From contig JABUFC010000005.1 in assembly GCA_013314715.1 (NCBI GenBank), positions 1-64,000 on the forward strand: a stretch of DNA of 64,000 nt, in the 5' to 3' direction. Shown here in pieces: positions 41,438 through 50,600 of this stretch. The first letter of the stretch is position 1; each line of letters opens with the position of its first letter. This DNA comes from Bacteroidales bacterium. Its GTDB lineage: Bacteria; Bacteroidota; Bacteroidia; Bacteroidales; GWA2-32-17. The position numbers and the translations under genes were made by a program. The notes under the pieces were generated by a model. The model was not told the DNA's origin and searched no databases. It was given only the letters and a program-made list of their open reading frames with translations.

Positions 41438-43213
41438 TTATTGCATTAAAGCTTTATCTATAATCTCAGCCAAATCGATTACCGGTTTTTCGGCTACTTT
41501 TTGAAATGTTTTCTTACATAATGGACAAGAGGTGATAAGCATTTCCGAATGGTTGGTCATTATTTTATCGTAAGCATCTTGTGCAACTTGAACTTTGTCT
41601 TTTTCTTGAAAATAAAAATTTCCCAGACTCCCGCCACAACAAAGCGAATGCTCTTTTTGATAGGCAGTTTCTTGTAAGGTAATAACCTGATTTAATATAT
41701 GGCGTGGAGCATCGTAAACGTGTGAGCCTCTTCCTAAATCGCAAGGATCGTGGTAAGAAGCTTTTATAGGTTGAGCATTGAGTTTAAGCTTGCCTTGCTT
41801 CGACCATAAATCAAATAATTGCGAATGATGCATAACTTTAATCGCTAGTTGATATTCTTCGTTGAAAACTTTGTAACAGATTGGGCACGAAGTTACTAAT
41901 ATTTCGGCTCCTGAAGCAGCAATGATTTCCTTGTTTTTTTGCATAAGTATTTTGGCATCTTCAATTTTGCCCGATAGCTGAAGTGGACGTCCACAACAGA
42001 TGCTTCCGTCTTCGTCAATAAAAGTAAAAGGGGTATGGGTTTTCTCAAAAATAGAAACCATTGCTTTTTTTATGGATGGTGTAAGATGACTCATGCAACC
42101 TGCAAAATAAGCTATTTGAGTTTTAGGAAGTTCTGTTGTAACTTGTCTCAGGTAATCGTATTGTTGATGTTTATGATTAAGTTTTTCGTTTCGCTTAGCT
42201 ACTTTTATGTTTAAAATATTGATATTGACGGGGCATGCTTCTTCGCATCTTCCGCAAATAAGACAATCGTATAAGGCAGGTTTGAGGACTTTTTCATGTC
42301 GAATTTTTTGAAAAAGATAAGCGGGTATCATATTTTGGCGACCTAAAACATCTTGAATCTGACAAGCATCGATACATATACCACAGCTTGAACAGGCATT
42401 GATTTCTAATTGAGAGAATCCGGTAATTTTGTTTTTTGTATAAATGCCGGCTTGCCTAAGTGCAATTAAAACTATTTCGGTGGGAATGTGCATGTAACGA
42501 CTGAAAGGAAGAAAAGCAAAAAATAAAAATAAATCGATGGAATACATCCACCATAGGGGATACATTATCTTTTCTAACGGAAGAAGGTTTGCTAAAAAAC
42601 TGCCAACATGGTTGGTCATAAAACCACCGTTAGCATATATGCCTGCTGTAGAACTTTCGGCTAAAAGGCGTAAGGGAAAAATAAGCCAAAGACTATATAA
42701 TGCAATTTTATCGGTCCAATAAAGACGGGTTGTTTTTTTCATGCCCATAAGGCGTGAATAAAGGCGTTTGGTTAAAGCCAACAATAAACCTGAGAGAATG
42801 TACAACAAGATGGCGTCCATGATGAAAGTAAAAAAAGCATGATGCTCTAAAACCGATGGGTCTCTGTGGAAAAAGCGAAAGAAAATAGGCTCGTATAAGT
42901 GGTTAGCATGGCGACTGTTGGCAAATTCTACTTCGATGGCACCAAACACAATTAGCAAAAACCATCCGAAAGCAAAACTGCTGTGCATGTAGCCAAGTAT
43001 TATATTTTTCTTGAAAATTCTAACATGCAAAAGAGCTTCGCGGAAGACTTCCCAAACAAATGCGAATATTTTTGTAGAAAAAAACGATTTTCTTATTTTT
43101 TTTCGTTCTTCTTTAGGCAATGATAATATCCATCGAACATATTTTAGGGTTAAAAATAAAATTAGTCCGACTAAACCAACTGCAAAAGGAACAACAAACC
43201 AATCGAATTTCAT
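41438..43213 (-). CDS. HdrD/DsrK-like iron-sulfur protein fused to a NarI-like membrane domain
   Basis: A 591-residue membrane-bound oxidoreductase. About six N-terminal spans (to about 235) resemble a cytochrome b (NarI/DsrM-like) domain with several conserved His. Two [4Fe-4S] motifs follow, CSSCGICIDACQIQ and CLICGRCEEACPVN. Two CCG domains then carry CCGRP/TSCPICYKVF and LCCGGS/TSCPLCKKTF, which in HdrB/HdrD bind the non-cubane cluster or catalytic site. It would link quinone in the membrane with soluble flavin subunits. It overlaps the upstream ferredoxin-like gene by 4 bases and is the last gene of the Hdr-like operon. Confidence 0.85.
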   Translation of the reverse strand: MKFDWFVVPFAVGLVGLILFLTLKYVRWILSLPKEERKKIRKSFFSTKIFAFVWEVFREALLHVRIFKKNIILGYMHSSFAFGWFLLIVFGAIEVEFANSRHANHLYEPIFFRFFHRDPSVLEHHAFFTFIMDAILLYILSGLLLALTKRLYSRLMGMKKTTRLYWTDKIALYSLWLIFPLRLLAESSTAGIYANGGFMTNHVGSFLANLLPLEKIMYPLWWMYSIDLFLFFAFLPFSRYMHIPTEIVLIALRQAGIYTKNKITGFSQLEINACSSCGICIDACQIQDVLGRQNMIPAYLFQKIRHEKVLKPALYDCLICGRCEEACPVNINILNIKVAKRNEKLNHKHQQYDYLRQVTTELPKTQIAYFAGCMSHLTPSIKKAMVSIFEKTHTPFTFIDEDGSICCGRPLQLSGKIEDAKILMQKNKEIIAASGAEILVTSCPICYKVFNEEYQLAIKVMHHSQLFDLWSKQGKLKLNAQPIKASYHDPCDLGRGSHVYDAPRHILNQVITLQETAYQKEHSLCCGGSLGNFYFQEKDKVQVAQDAYDKIMTNHSEMLITSCPLCKKTFQKVAEKPVIDLAEIIDKALMQ

Positions 43214-43545
43214 AACTGCGAACTTTGAAGGAATGACAATATTTGTAAAATTACACCGCGAGTATTAACGTTTTTGGGGCAAACAAGTTGACATTTACCG
43301 CAAAGCATACATTGCGTAATTTCTTTGGCAATGTAAACTTTTTCGCCTCGTCGAATGCTCAGCATGATTTTATGAAAGTCGAGCGATGAAAAAGCACCTG
43401 CCGAACATGTAGCTGTACAAGCACCACAGGCTATGCAAAGCGATACCGAAGGTTCAACACGCATAAGATAATAGAATAAAGCACGGTCGTTTTGATCGTA
43501 TTCAATTACTCGGCTTTTGTTAACGCTAAATCCAAAATTTTTCAT
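43210..43545 (-). CDS. HdrC-like 4Fe-4S dicluster protein
   Basis: A small electron-transfer subunit of 111 residues with two cluster motifs, CIACGACTATCSAGAF and CMLCGKCQLVCPKNV. In Hdr, HdrC passes electrons between the flavin subunit and the CCG subunit. One base separates it from the HdrA-like gene and it overlaps the HdrD-like gene by 4 bases, so stoichiometric synthesis is likely. Confidence 0.85.
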   Translation of the reverse strand: MKNFGFSVNKSRVIEYDQNDRALFYYLMRVEPSVSLCIACGACTATCSAGAFSSLDFHKIMLSIRRGEKVYIAKEITQCMLCGKCQLVCPKNVNTRGVILQILSFLQSSQL

Positions 43546-43546
43546 T

Positions 43547-44581
43547 TTACTGAGCTTTTGAATTTAAGAATTCTAATATTTTGACCACAGCTCCCCGTGC
43601 ATCGGCAAGGGTATCGTCTATGCTTTTGGGCGAAGTGGCTGCACCGGCAACAAAAATCCCTGCTTGCGATGTTATATTCGATTGTGTATGATCATCTTTA
43701 GAAGCAATAAAATGACTGCTATTTGTTTCCAAATTTAGCATTTTGATTAAGTTAGATGTGCCTTCGGAAGGGGTCATGCCAACCATAAGTACCAACATAT
43801 CCATGGTCATTTTCATGGGACGTCCGAGCAACGTGTCTTCTACTTTAATAATAATTTTCCCTTCTTTGTTCTCGGCTGCTTCAGATAGTCGTCCTCTAAT
43901 GAAGGTAACACCATATTTTTCTTGTGATTCGTTATAAATTTCCTCGAACGATAAACCGTACATGCGTAAATCCATATAAAAGCAATAAGCTTCGGAGTAA
44001 GGTAGTTTTTGCCTTATTTCAATAGCTTGTTTTACAGCCGTAACGCAACAAACTTTTGAACAGTAAATATTGTTTATTTTTCTGTCGCGAGAACCTACAC
44101 AATGAATAAAACCAATACGTTGCGGTTCTTTGCCTTGCTTGGTAAGGATAGGTTGATTTTCGCGAAATAATTTTTCTAATTCGGCTGAGGTGATAACATT
44201 GTCGTAAATGCCATAACCGTATTCTTCTTTAAGTCGGGCATCGAATAAATCATAGCCGGTAGTTATAAGTATAGCGTCTGTTTCGATGGTTTCGTTATCT
44301 GAGAGGGTTACAACGAAAGACGTGTTTTTCTTTGCGATGTTCAAAACCGTTGTGTTGAGTTGAATTTTTAAGTTCGATGGAATATTAGCTTTTAAAAATT
44401 CGATGACTTCGTCTGATTTTCGTTGGTTGGGGAAAAGTCTGTCCCATTGTGCAACGTGTCCCCCAATATGGTTGCTTTTTTCAATAAGAGTAACATTATA
44501 TTGCATTCTCGAAAGTGTTGATGAGGCTTCTAATCCGGCAATTCCACCACCTATTACGACTATTTTTTGTTTTGCTGTCAT
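43547..44581 (-). CDS. HdrA/QmoA-like FAD protein, short form
   Basis: A flavoprotein of 344 residues. The dinucleotide fold is VVIGGGIAGLEASSTLSRM at the N-terminus, followed by NHIGGHVAQWDRLFP. GFIHCVGSRDRKINNIYCSK and VCCVTAVKQA are the HdrA/QmoA signatures, with Cys residues for one cluster or the flavin site. IFVAGAATSPKSIDDTLADA binds FAD at the C-terminus. It lacks the extra N-terminal and C-terminal ferredoxin domains of methanogen HdrA (about 650 residues), so it looks like the short QmoA type. Middle of the Hdr-like operon. Confidence 0.85.
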   Translation of the reverse strand: MTAKQKIVVIGGGIAGLEASSTLSRMQYNVTLIEKSNHIGGHVAQWDRLFPNQRKSDEVIEFLKANIPSNLKIQLNTTVLNIAKKNTSFVVTLSDNETIETDAILITTGYDLFDARLKEEYGYGIYDNVITSAELEKLFRENQPILTKQGKEPQRIGFIHCVGSRDRKINNIYCSKVCCVTAVKQAIEIRQKLPYSEAYCFYMDLRMYGLSFEEIYNESQEKYGVTFIRGRLSEAAENKEGKIIIKVEDTLLGRPMKMTMDMLVLMVGMTPSEGTSNLIKMLNLETNSSHFIASKDDHTQSNITSQAGIFVAGAATSPKSIDDTLADARGAVVKILEFLNSKAQ

Positions 44582-44614
44582 AGCTTGAATTTATTTTGTA
44601 AAAATAGATATTTG

Positions 44615-45667
44615 TTAATAGTTTAACAATTTAGGTATTTCAGGTCCTTTTGTGCCGAGGTATTTATTTTCTTTAGAATAGTGAATACCTAGTTTATCTA
44701 ACAATGGTTCTACCGGTATTTGATGCATTTGTAAGCCAATTTCCCATGGGTTATAACCTAAAAGGAGTGCTGTTATTTCTTCAAATGTTAAAACAGGTAT
44801 AGCTTTTCCATCAACTCCGAAAAGTTTATGTTCCGATTCAGCAGCTACATATTGCCAGCGATCAAGAAAATAATTGCACCCTGGACAGTTGGTAATAATC
44901 AAATCGACATCGTAAGGTTGCATCGACTCAAATTTTTTTAGCGAATGTGAGTAGCTGTATCCTCTGTTAGCTTTTACCAAATATTGTCTAAATCCGAAAC
45001 CGCAACAATGCCGACGTTCGGGATAGTCAATTAGGTTGCCTCCCCATGCATCTATTAAACCGGCTAATACATAAGGATATTCGGCACCACCTACACCTTT
45101 GTGTGGAAATATTTTAGCATAATGGCAACCAATATGTTCTACCACGTTTAAGGGTTTTCCGGTTTTTGCATGTACAAGTTTATATTTTAGTTGGGGCAAA
45201 AGTTCTATTCTTAGTTTGTAAATTACATCGCTGGCATGAACAAGATTTTTAGGGAGTTCAAACGTCCTGCCTGTTGCTTTGTAAAGATTTTCGCGTGTTT
45301 TTTCAAGAGTTTCGGGGAATTCATGCCAAGTTTCGAGCATCTCAGAATAAATTCCAAACGATGTTACGCATGAACATACAAAATTTTCGTAGCCTAGCTC
45401 ATTCATGAGCGAAAACTGTCGTGCTACAACTGCCATGGTGGTTTCGAGTGGAACAATAGCTGAATGATAACCAATTCCAGTGCAAGTAGTTTGACGTGCA
45501 TCGTCGTATATATCCTTTTGAAGATTATTTCTTAATATTTTTAAAAACATTTCTTCGGCTCCAGGAAAGAAATTTTGTCTTATACAACTGCGTGCGTAAT
45601 AATATTTATCGTCAGCTATTTCTTTTTGATATTGTGCCCAAAGTTGTTTTTTTCCGTCTTGAATCAT
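44615..45667 (-). CDS. HdrB-like CCG-domain protein
   Basis: A 350-residue subunit with Cys-rich CCG-type features: CTGIGYHSAIVPLET, ENFVCSCVTSFGIY, EHIGCHYAKIFP, RRHCCGFGFRQY and TNCPGCNYFLDRW. In HdrB such motifs hold two non-cubane [4Fe-4S] clusters that reduce a disulfide. The substrate in a non-methanogen is not a CoM-CoB disulfide and is unknown. It was probably adjacent to the HdrC-like gene upstream before the IVP cassette came between them. Confidence 0.85.
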   Translation of the reverse strand: MIQDGKKQLWAQYQKEIADDKYYYARSCIRQNFFPGAEEMFLKILRNNLQKDIYDDARQTTCTGIGYHSAIVPLETTMAVVARQFSLMNELGYENFVCSCVTSFGIYSEMLETWHEFPETLEKTRENLYKATGRTFELPKNLVHASDVIYKLRIELLPQLKYKLVHAKTGKPLNVVEHIGCHYAKIFPHKGVGGAEYPYVLAGLIDAWGGNLIDYPERRHCCGFGFRQYLVKANRGYSYSHSLKKFESMQPYDVDLIITNCPGCNYFLDRWQYVAAESEHKLFGVDGKAIPVLTFEEITALLLGYNPWEIGLQMHQIPVEPLLDKLGIHYSKENKYLGTKGPEIPKLLNY

Positions 45668-45676
45668 AGCTTATTA

Positions 45677-45713
45677 ATTTGAAAATTTGGAAATGTGAGA
45701 ATTTGGAAATTCA
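45677..45713. repeat. Flanking repeat of the IVP cassette, left
   Basis: The plus strand contains AATTTGGAAATGTGAG followed by AATTTGGAAAT. The same purine-rich words occur on the opposite strand in the tandem repeat on the other side of the four-helix-bundle gene (46118-46181), so the flanks are inverted relative to each other. Confidence 0.6.
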
Positions 45714-45734
45714 AAGTTACAGAAGCAAATAATA

Positions 45735-46097
45735 TTATTTATCATATTTACGTTTTTTTGTTGAGATAATGATTTTTGAAAGAATCTGCATTATTTCTTG
45801 AATATCAATCAACAATTTTTCTTCAAAAGGATAAGTTGGACTTTCTTTGCAAATTAATAACCAATATTCAGTTTCGCCAGCTTCTTTGGCAGCAATTTTC
45901 AATTTATGTATGAAATCATCAACACTTTCTGCATTTTGAGCTTCTCTAATATTTGCTCCAATAGATGTTCCACTTTTTAATAATTGCCTTGAAACAATAT
46001 TCTTTTTCCTTTCTTCAAGGAGTTCGCAAAAGTTAATAATCTTTAGTGCAAACTGAAAAGATTTATCTACAATTATATTTTTTTTAGCTTCAATCAT
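45735..46097 (-). CDS. Four-helix-bundle protein (23S rRNA intervening-sequence/IVP family)
   Basis: The ATG at 46097 gives a 120-residue all-helical protein with the family motifs SFQFALKIINFCELL, RQLLKSGTSIGANIREAQNA and DFIHKLKIAAKEAGETEYWL. Proteins of this family were first seen inside 23S rRNA intervening sequences; free-standing copies are common in Bacteroidota and resemble bAvd, the accessory protein of diversity-generating retroelements. No reverse transcriptase or variable repeat is nearby. It sits between two Hdr-like genes, flanked by inverted purine-rich repeats, and so looks like an inserted cassette. Confidence 0.88.
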   Translation of the reverse strand: MIEAKKNIIVDKSFQFALKIINFCELLEERKKNIVSRQLLKSGTSIGANIREAQNAESVDDFIHKLKIAAKEAGETEYWLLICKESPTYPFEEKLLIDIQEIMQILSKIIISTKKRKYDK

Positions 46098-46117
46098 TTC
46101 TAAATACTTAAAATAAA

Positions 46118-46181
46118 TTTTCAAATTTCCACATTTTCAAATTTCCTCATTTTCAAATTTCCACATTTTCAAATTTCCACA
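46118..46181. repeat. Four tandem 16-base repeats beside the IVP gene
   Basis: Units of TTTTCAAATTTCCACA start at 46118, 46134, 46150 and 46166; the second has one change (CTCA for CACA). The array ends just at the stop of the HdrC-like gene. Opposite-strand words match the left flank at 45677. Confidence 0.85.
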
Positions 46182-46182
46182 T

Positions 46183-46872
46183 TCACAATTTACTTTCATA
46201 AACATCATAAAAATACTCATCTTTTTCTCCTTTATGGAAAGTTAACCCGAGTTCTTTAGCTTTTTCTTCAGATTTGTTTTCAATCAGTTCAAAAAAGTCT
46301 GCACCGCCTGTTTGTTTAAAAATTGCCTTAAGCTCGTTTATTGATTCTTGGGGTATTTGACGGAGTGATCCACTTCCGCTTCCATGATAATTGGCTCCAA
46401 CAGTTAATGATAAGGTTTTAATGTTTTCTTTGACCCATTCCCAGACAGGTCCTTGTTCGGGAAACATATCCATATCAATTTTATCAATATGAACGCAATA
46501 TCCTTCTTCTAAAATATGTTTACCAATAGTTCTGACTAATGCTAATTGTTGGCGACCTTTTTCCGATTCGGTAAAATAGCCGGTTTTAATAGAAAGTGTT
46601 TTAAGCGATTGAATAATGTAAGCAGGTACATTTTCGCGTGGACAGCGAGTTTTGCACGATAAACACTCACCACACATCCAAATAGAATCGCTTTTTAGCA
46701 ATTGCTCAAGTTCTGATTCTTGTTTGCGTTGAACAATGTTCACTACCATTCGTGGGTCGTATTCATAGTATTGAGCAGCAGGGCAAATAGCGGTGCAAAC
46801 ACCGCAATTGATACAGGCTTTCATACCTTCGATAAATCGAAAATCGGTTTTTAATTGCTCCAGTAGGTTCAT
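46183..46872 (-). CDS. HdrC-like 4Fe-4S protein with unusual C-terminal extension
   Basis: First gene of the Hdr-like operon. Two cluster motifs, CINCGVCTAICPAAQYYEYD and CGECLSCKTRCPRENV, match HdrC. The first 130 residues are ordinary. The C-terminal 100 residues (FPEQGPVWEWVKENIKTLSL, GSLRQIPQESINELKAIFKQ, TGGADFFELIENKSEEKAKE) are a helical extension that seems specific to the Qmo/Hdr-like group and may dock the HdrB-like subunit. A TACCTTTG promoter lies 46 bases upstream. Confidence 0.85.
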   Translation of the reverse strand: MNLLEQLKTDFRFIEGMKACINCGVCTAICPAAQYYEYDPRMVVNIVQRKQESELEQLLKSDSIWMCGECLSCKTRCPRENVPAYIIQSLKTLSIKTGYFTESEKGRQQLALVRTIGKHILEEGYCVHIDKIDMDMFPEQGPVWEWVKENIKTLSLTVGANYHGSGSGSLRQIPQESINELKAIFKQTGGADFFELIENKSEEKAKELGLTFHKGEKDEYFYDVYESKL

Positions 46873-46917
46873 ATATTAGTCTATAAAATCTATATGTTAA
46901 ATAGTAGTGATATTGGG

Positions 46918-46925
46918 CAAAGGTA
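46918..46925 (-). promoter_or_regulatory. -7 promoter element of the Hdr-like operon
   Basis: TACCTTTG on the minus strand, exact match to TAnnTTTG, 45 bases upstream of the first gene. Confidence 0.5.
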
Positions 46926-47057
46926 AAAAAGTTTTATTAATTAATAAAGTCAAAAACTCAATATATTGCTATGTTTTTGAGTACTTGTTGGTAAAAACAG
47001 CAATAGGAACATTAAAATGATGTGTCGATGAATGGATGTGATGATTGTTTATCATTT

Positions 47058-47615
47058 TTATAGCCTTGTATGGAGTAATTGGGTTGTATAATTTTCGTTT
47101 TTAAGCCATTCGAAATATGGTTCTAAATATTTTTGTAGTGTAGGGAAGGCTTTATAAGAATCGTGGAAAACAATAATACGGTTAGGGTGGGTATGTTTTT
47201 GCAATCTGGTAAGAAAATGGCTTTGTTTATCGATGTTTAAATAGTCTTTCGAAAGGTAATCCCAAAAAACGATGTTATATTTTTTTCGCAGTGTTAGCCA
47301 TTGTAGGGGTGATATTTTACCATAAGGAGGGCGAAAAAGCTTAGTTTTCAAAATAGCTGCACCTTTGTCGGCATTGGCAATATAAACCTTGTTTTTTGTT
47401 TTCCATCCGTTTAAATGTTCGTATCCGTGGTTGCCTAAGGTATGTCCACGTTTTTCAATTTGTTTAATAATGTCGCTATGTTGTTGAGCATTTATACCTA
47501 AGCAAAAAAATGTAGCTTTGAATTCGTATTTTTCTAATAAAGCCAACACCCAAGGAGTAACCTCGGGTGTTGGACCGTCATCGAATGTGAGGTATATAAG
47601 TTTTTCAGCGCTCAT
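47058..47615 (-). CDS. Polysaccharide deacetylase (NodB domain)
   Basis: A 185-residue carbohydrate esterase family 4 catalytic domain without signal peptide. LTFDDGPTPEVTPWVL supplies the catalytic base and first metal-binding Asp; TLGNHGYEHLNGW gives the His pair; LFRPPYGKISP and IIVFHDSYKA complete the site. It could de-N-acetylate a glycan precursor or act on peptidoglycan fragments in the cytosol. Its start overlaps the stop of the upstream GT117 gene by one base (TAATG), so the two are translationally coupled. Confidence 0.9.
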   Translation of the reverse strand: MSAEKLIYLTFDDGPTPEVTPWVLALLEKYEFKATFFCLGINAQQHSDIIKQIEKRGHTLGNHGYEHLNGWKTKNKVYIANADKGAAILKTKLFRPPYGKISPLQWLTLRKKYNIVFWDYLSKDYLNIDKQSHFLTRLQKHTHPNRIIVFHDSYKAFPTLQKYLEPYFEWLKNENYTTQLLHTRL

Positions 47616-50600
47616 TATTCTTCCATACCGGAAGCGTTGGTAGCTTCTTGTGGGAATTGTGTAACAAACTTTTCGTAGAATATTTTCATTTGGTCGTCAA
47701 GTTCTTTAGCCAATTTATCCTGGGAGTATGTACGTGCTATTCTAGCCAGTTCGTTATAAACTGTCATTGAACGGCGAGCTTCGAACGAAAGTGTTTGAGC
47801 TTTTTTAGTGTCGAGCGATAAGAAATAATTTAGTTCTTGTTCGGTCATCTTACGCATACCTTGGAAAATATCGAGTGCTTTTTTGCTTTCGCCAGCTTTG
47901 AAGTATGCTTCAATAATGCCGAGTACGAAAACATTATAAGGAACTGTCTTTTCGGGCATTACCTGCATACAATGGTCTAAAACTTTTACGGCAGAATCCC
48001 GTTTACCTTCACGAAGCAACGCATTAGCTAATCGGGCAAATACATTGCGGAAGTTCATGGTCATGCGGAGGTTGTTTTCGTCTAAATAAACATTTTCTTT
48101 ATCTATATTTCCCCACACAAATTTGTTCATCAGTCTATCGTAAAGGATGTCGGTATCAATCCAGCCTGTTTGACCATCGAAATTATCTGATTTTATTGGG
48201 GTAAGTCGGTAGGTAAGACCATCTAAGCGGAAATAATCTTCCATATTTAGATAAGCATCGCCAACGGTAATAGCAAAGTAAATAGGGCGTTTCCATTTGG
48301 TTTGATTCATTATATCGAGTATGGCCAATTCTGATTTAAATACATAATTCTTTTTCACCGTCCACACCATTTCTTTTTCCATTTTCGATGCTTGTTCGGG
48401 TTTTATTAATTTTGATTGAATAACAGCTGCTGAATCGACAGGGAATAAGAAATTGCGGGTTGGAATGTAGTTAATGCTTTCTGTATTTGATACAGGTACT
48501 TTAGCTTCGGGGGCATCGCTTTTAACAAATTCAATAATATCGGCAATGTTATAAGGTTTTTTAATTTGTTCTATGATAGGACAATAAACACGACGTTCGC
48601 CGGCTATTTGGTCGTATGTGAAAGAAATAGGAACAGGATCGGAGTCGTAGGCACGATATTTTATTTGTTCGATGTACCAATCGGTGTTGAGAAGTGATAA
48701 ATTAACTACACGAATATCGGTTCTAATGCCTTCAACTTCTTGAGCGTACCAAAGAGGGAAGGTATCGTTATCGCCATTGGTAAACAATATCGCATTTTTT
48801 TCGCACGATTCTAAATAATTCTTAGCAAAATCGCGTGGTGTATAGCGGTTAGAACGATCATGGTCGTCCCAGTTTTCTTTAGCCATTACATATGGAACGG
48901 TCAATAATCCTATTAAGGTGAGTGCAGAGGCAGTTACAACATGGTTTATTTTTTTGCTTAAAATTTGCCATAATGCTGCAATGCCCAAGCCAATCCAAAT
49001 AGCAAAAGCGTAGAATGAACCAGCGTAAGCATAATCACGTTCGCGAGGTTGATAAGGAGTTTGATTAAGATAAATAACAATGGCAATACCGGTAAAGAAA
49101 AATAACAATAATACTAAGACAAATCCTTTGCTTTCGCGGAGGTAATGGAAGTACATGCCGATCAATCCCAACAAAAGCGGTAACATAAAATATACATTGC
49201 GGGCTTTATTATTTTTTAAATAATCGGGCAATAAATTTTGGTCGCCAAGGCGAGTATTATCAATAAAAGGAATACCGCTTATCCAGTTACCGTACATTAC
49301 ATTTCCATGTCCTTGAATATCATTTTGGCGTCCGGCAAAGTTCCACATAAAATAGCGGAAATACATCCAACCAATTTGATAAGAGAAAAAGAATTTCATA
49401 TTTTCGAAAAAGGTTGGTTTATAAATTTTTTCTACATTGCCATCGTATCCCACCCAATTAACAGGTGTCCCTTTAAAGTCTGTCCATGATTTATAGGCTC
49501 TTATATGGCTATCTTCCGAACTGTACATACGAGGGAAAAGCATATTAAATTCGGAGGCAAAATTTTGTTTTTGTTTTTTGCCAATTTCAACGTATTTCCC
49601 ATCTTTTTGAATGTATATAGGACCTTCTTCTATGTATGGATTTGTTCTGTCGAGGGGTGAGGCAAACGAATGTCCATAAAATAAAGGTCTATCGCCATAT
49701 TGTTCGCGGTTGAGGTACGAAATGAGGGCAAATACATTATCGGGTTTATTTTCGTTGAGGGGGGGATTTTGGTTTGAACGTATTAAAATAAGAGCAAACG
49801 AAGAGTAGCCTATTAAGATCATGGCAATACCCCAAACAATTGCATTAAGATATGGTTTAATAGCTTTAAAAATATTTAATAAAAACCATACTAATGGAAT
49901 GTAAAGAACAATAAAAATTGGTGAAGATATCATTAATGGGATACCAGCAAAAAAGGATGTAAGTGTAACTGCTGATATTTGTAATTTATAGTTTCCATCT
50001 TTTTTGGTAACATGAAGTGAATAAGCAATAAGTGCTATAAGTAACAATATGTGGAAAATAAGTCCTGTATGAAATGGCATTCCGAAGGTGTTTACAAACA
50101 TAAGTTCGAAGAATCCAGCTACTTTAAATAAACCTTGAATAATACCATACATGATAGCTGCGAGTAAAATAACAGAAACAATAGAAGCACTTAACACACC
50201 TTTTTTGGTTATTTTTTCGGCTTTTCTAAAGTATATAACGAATACAATAGCAGGAATTGCAAGTAAGTTTAATAAGTGAACCCCAATAGAAATGCCCATA
50301 AATAGTGCAATGAGTATGATATATTTTATAGAGTCGCTTTTATCGTGATTTTCGTCCCATTTGGTAATGAGCCAAAATACAAGAGCTGTAAACATAGACG
50401 ATGAGGCATAAACTTCGCCTTCGACTGCTGAGAACCAAAATGTATCAGAAAAAGTATAGGCAAGCGAACCAACTAAACCACTTCCTAAAATGGCAATCAT
50501 TTTACCGGTGGTCATTTCTTCACCTTCTTTCAATAACATGCGTTTAGCAAAATAGGTTATTGTCCAGAAAAGGAAGAGAATAGTGAGTGCAGACATGATA

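Noticed and set aside
45735-46097. Accessory gene of a diversity-generating retroelement
   Set aside because: The protein resembles bAvd, but there is no reverse transcriptase or template/variable repeat pair within the window.
46118-46181. CRISPR-like array
   Set aside because: The 16-base units are head-to-tail without spacers and no cas genes are present; it is a simple tandem repeat.
41438-46872. Methanogen-type or dissimilatory sulfate-reduction cluster
   Set aside because: Hdr-like subunits occur widely; no mcr, apr or dsrAB genes are present, so only an Hdr/Qmo-like complex is claimed.
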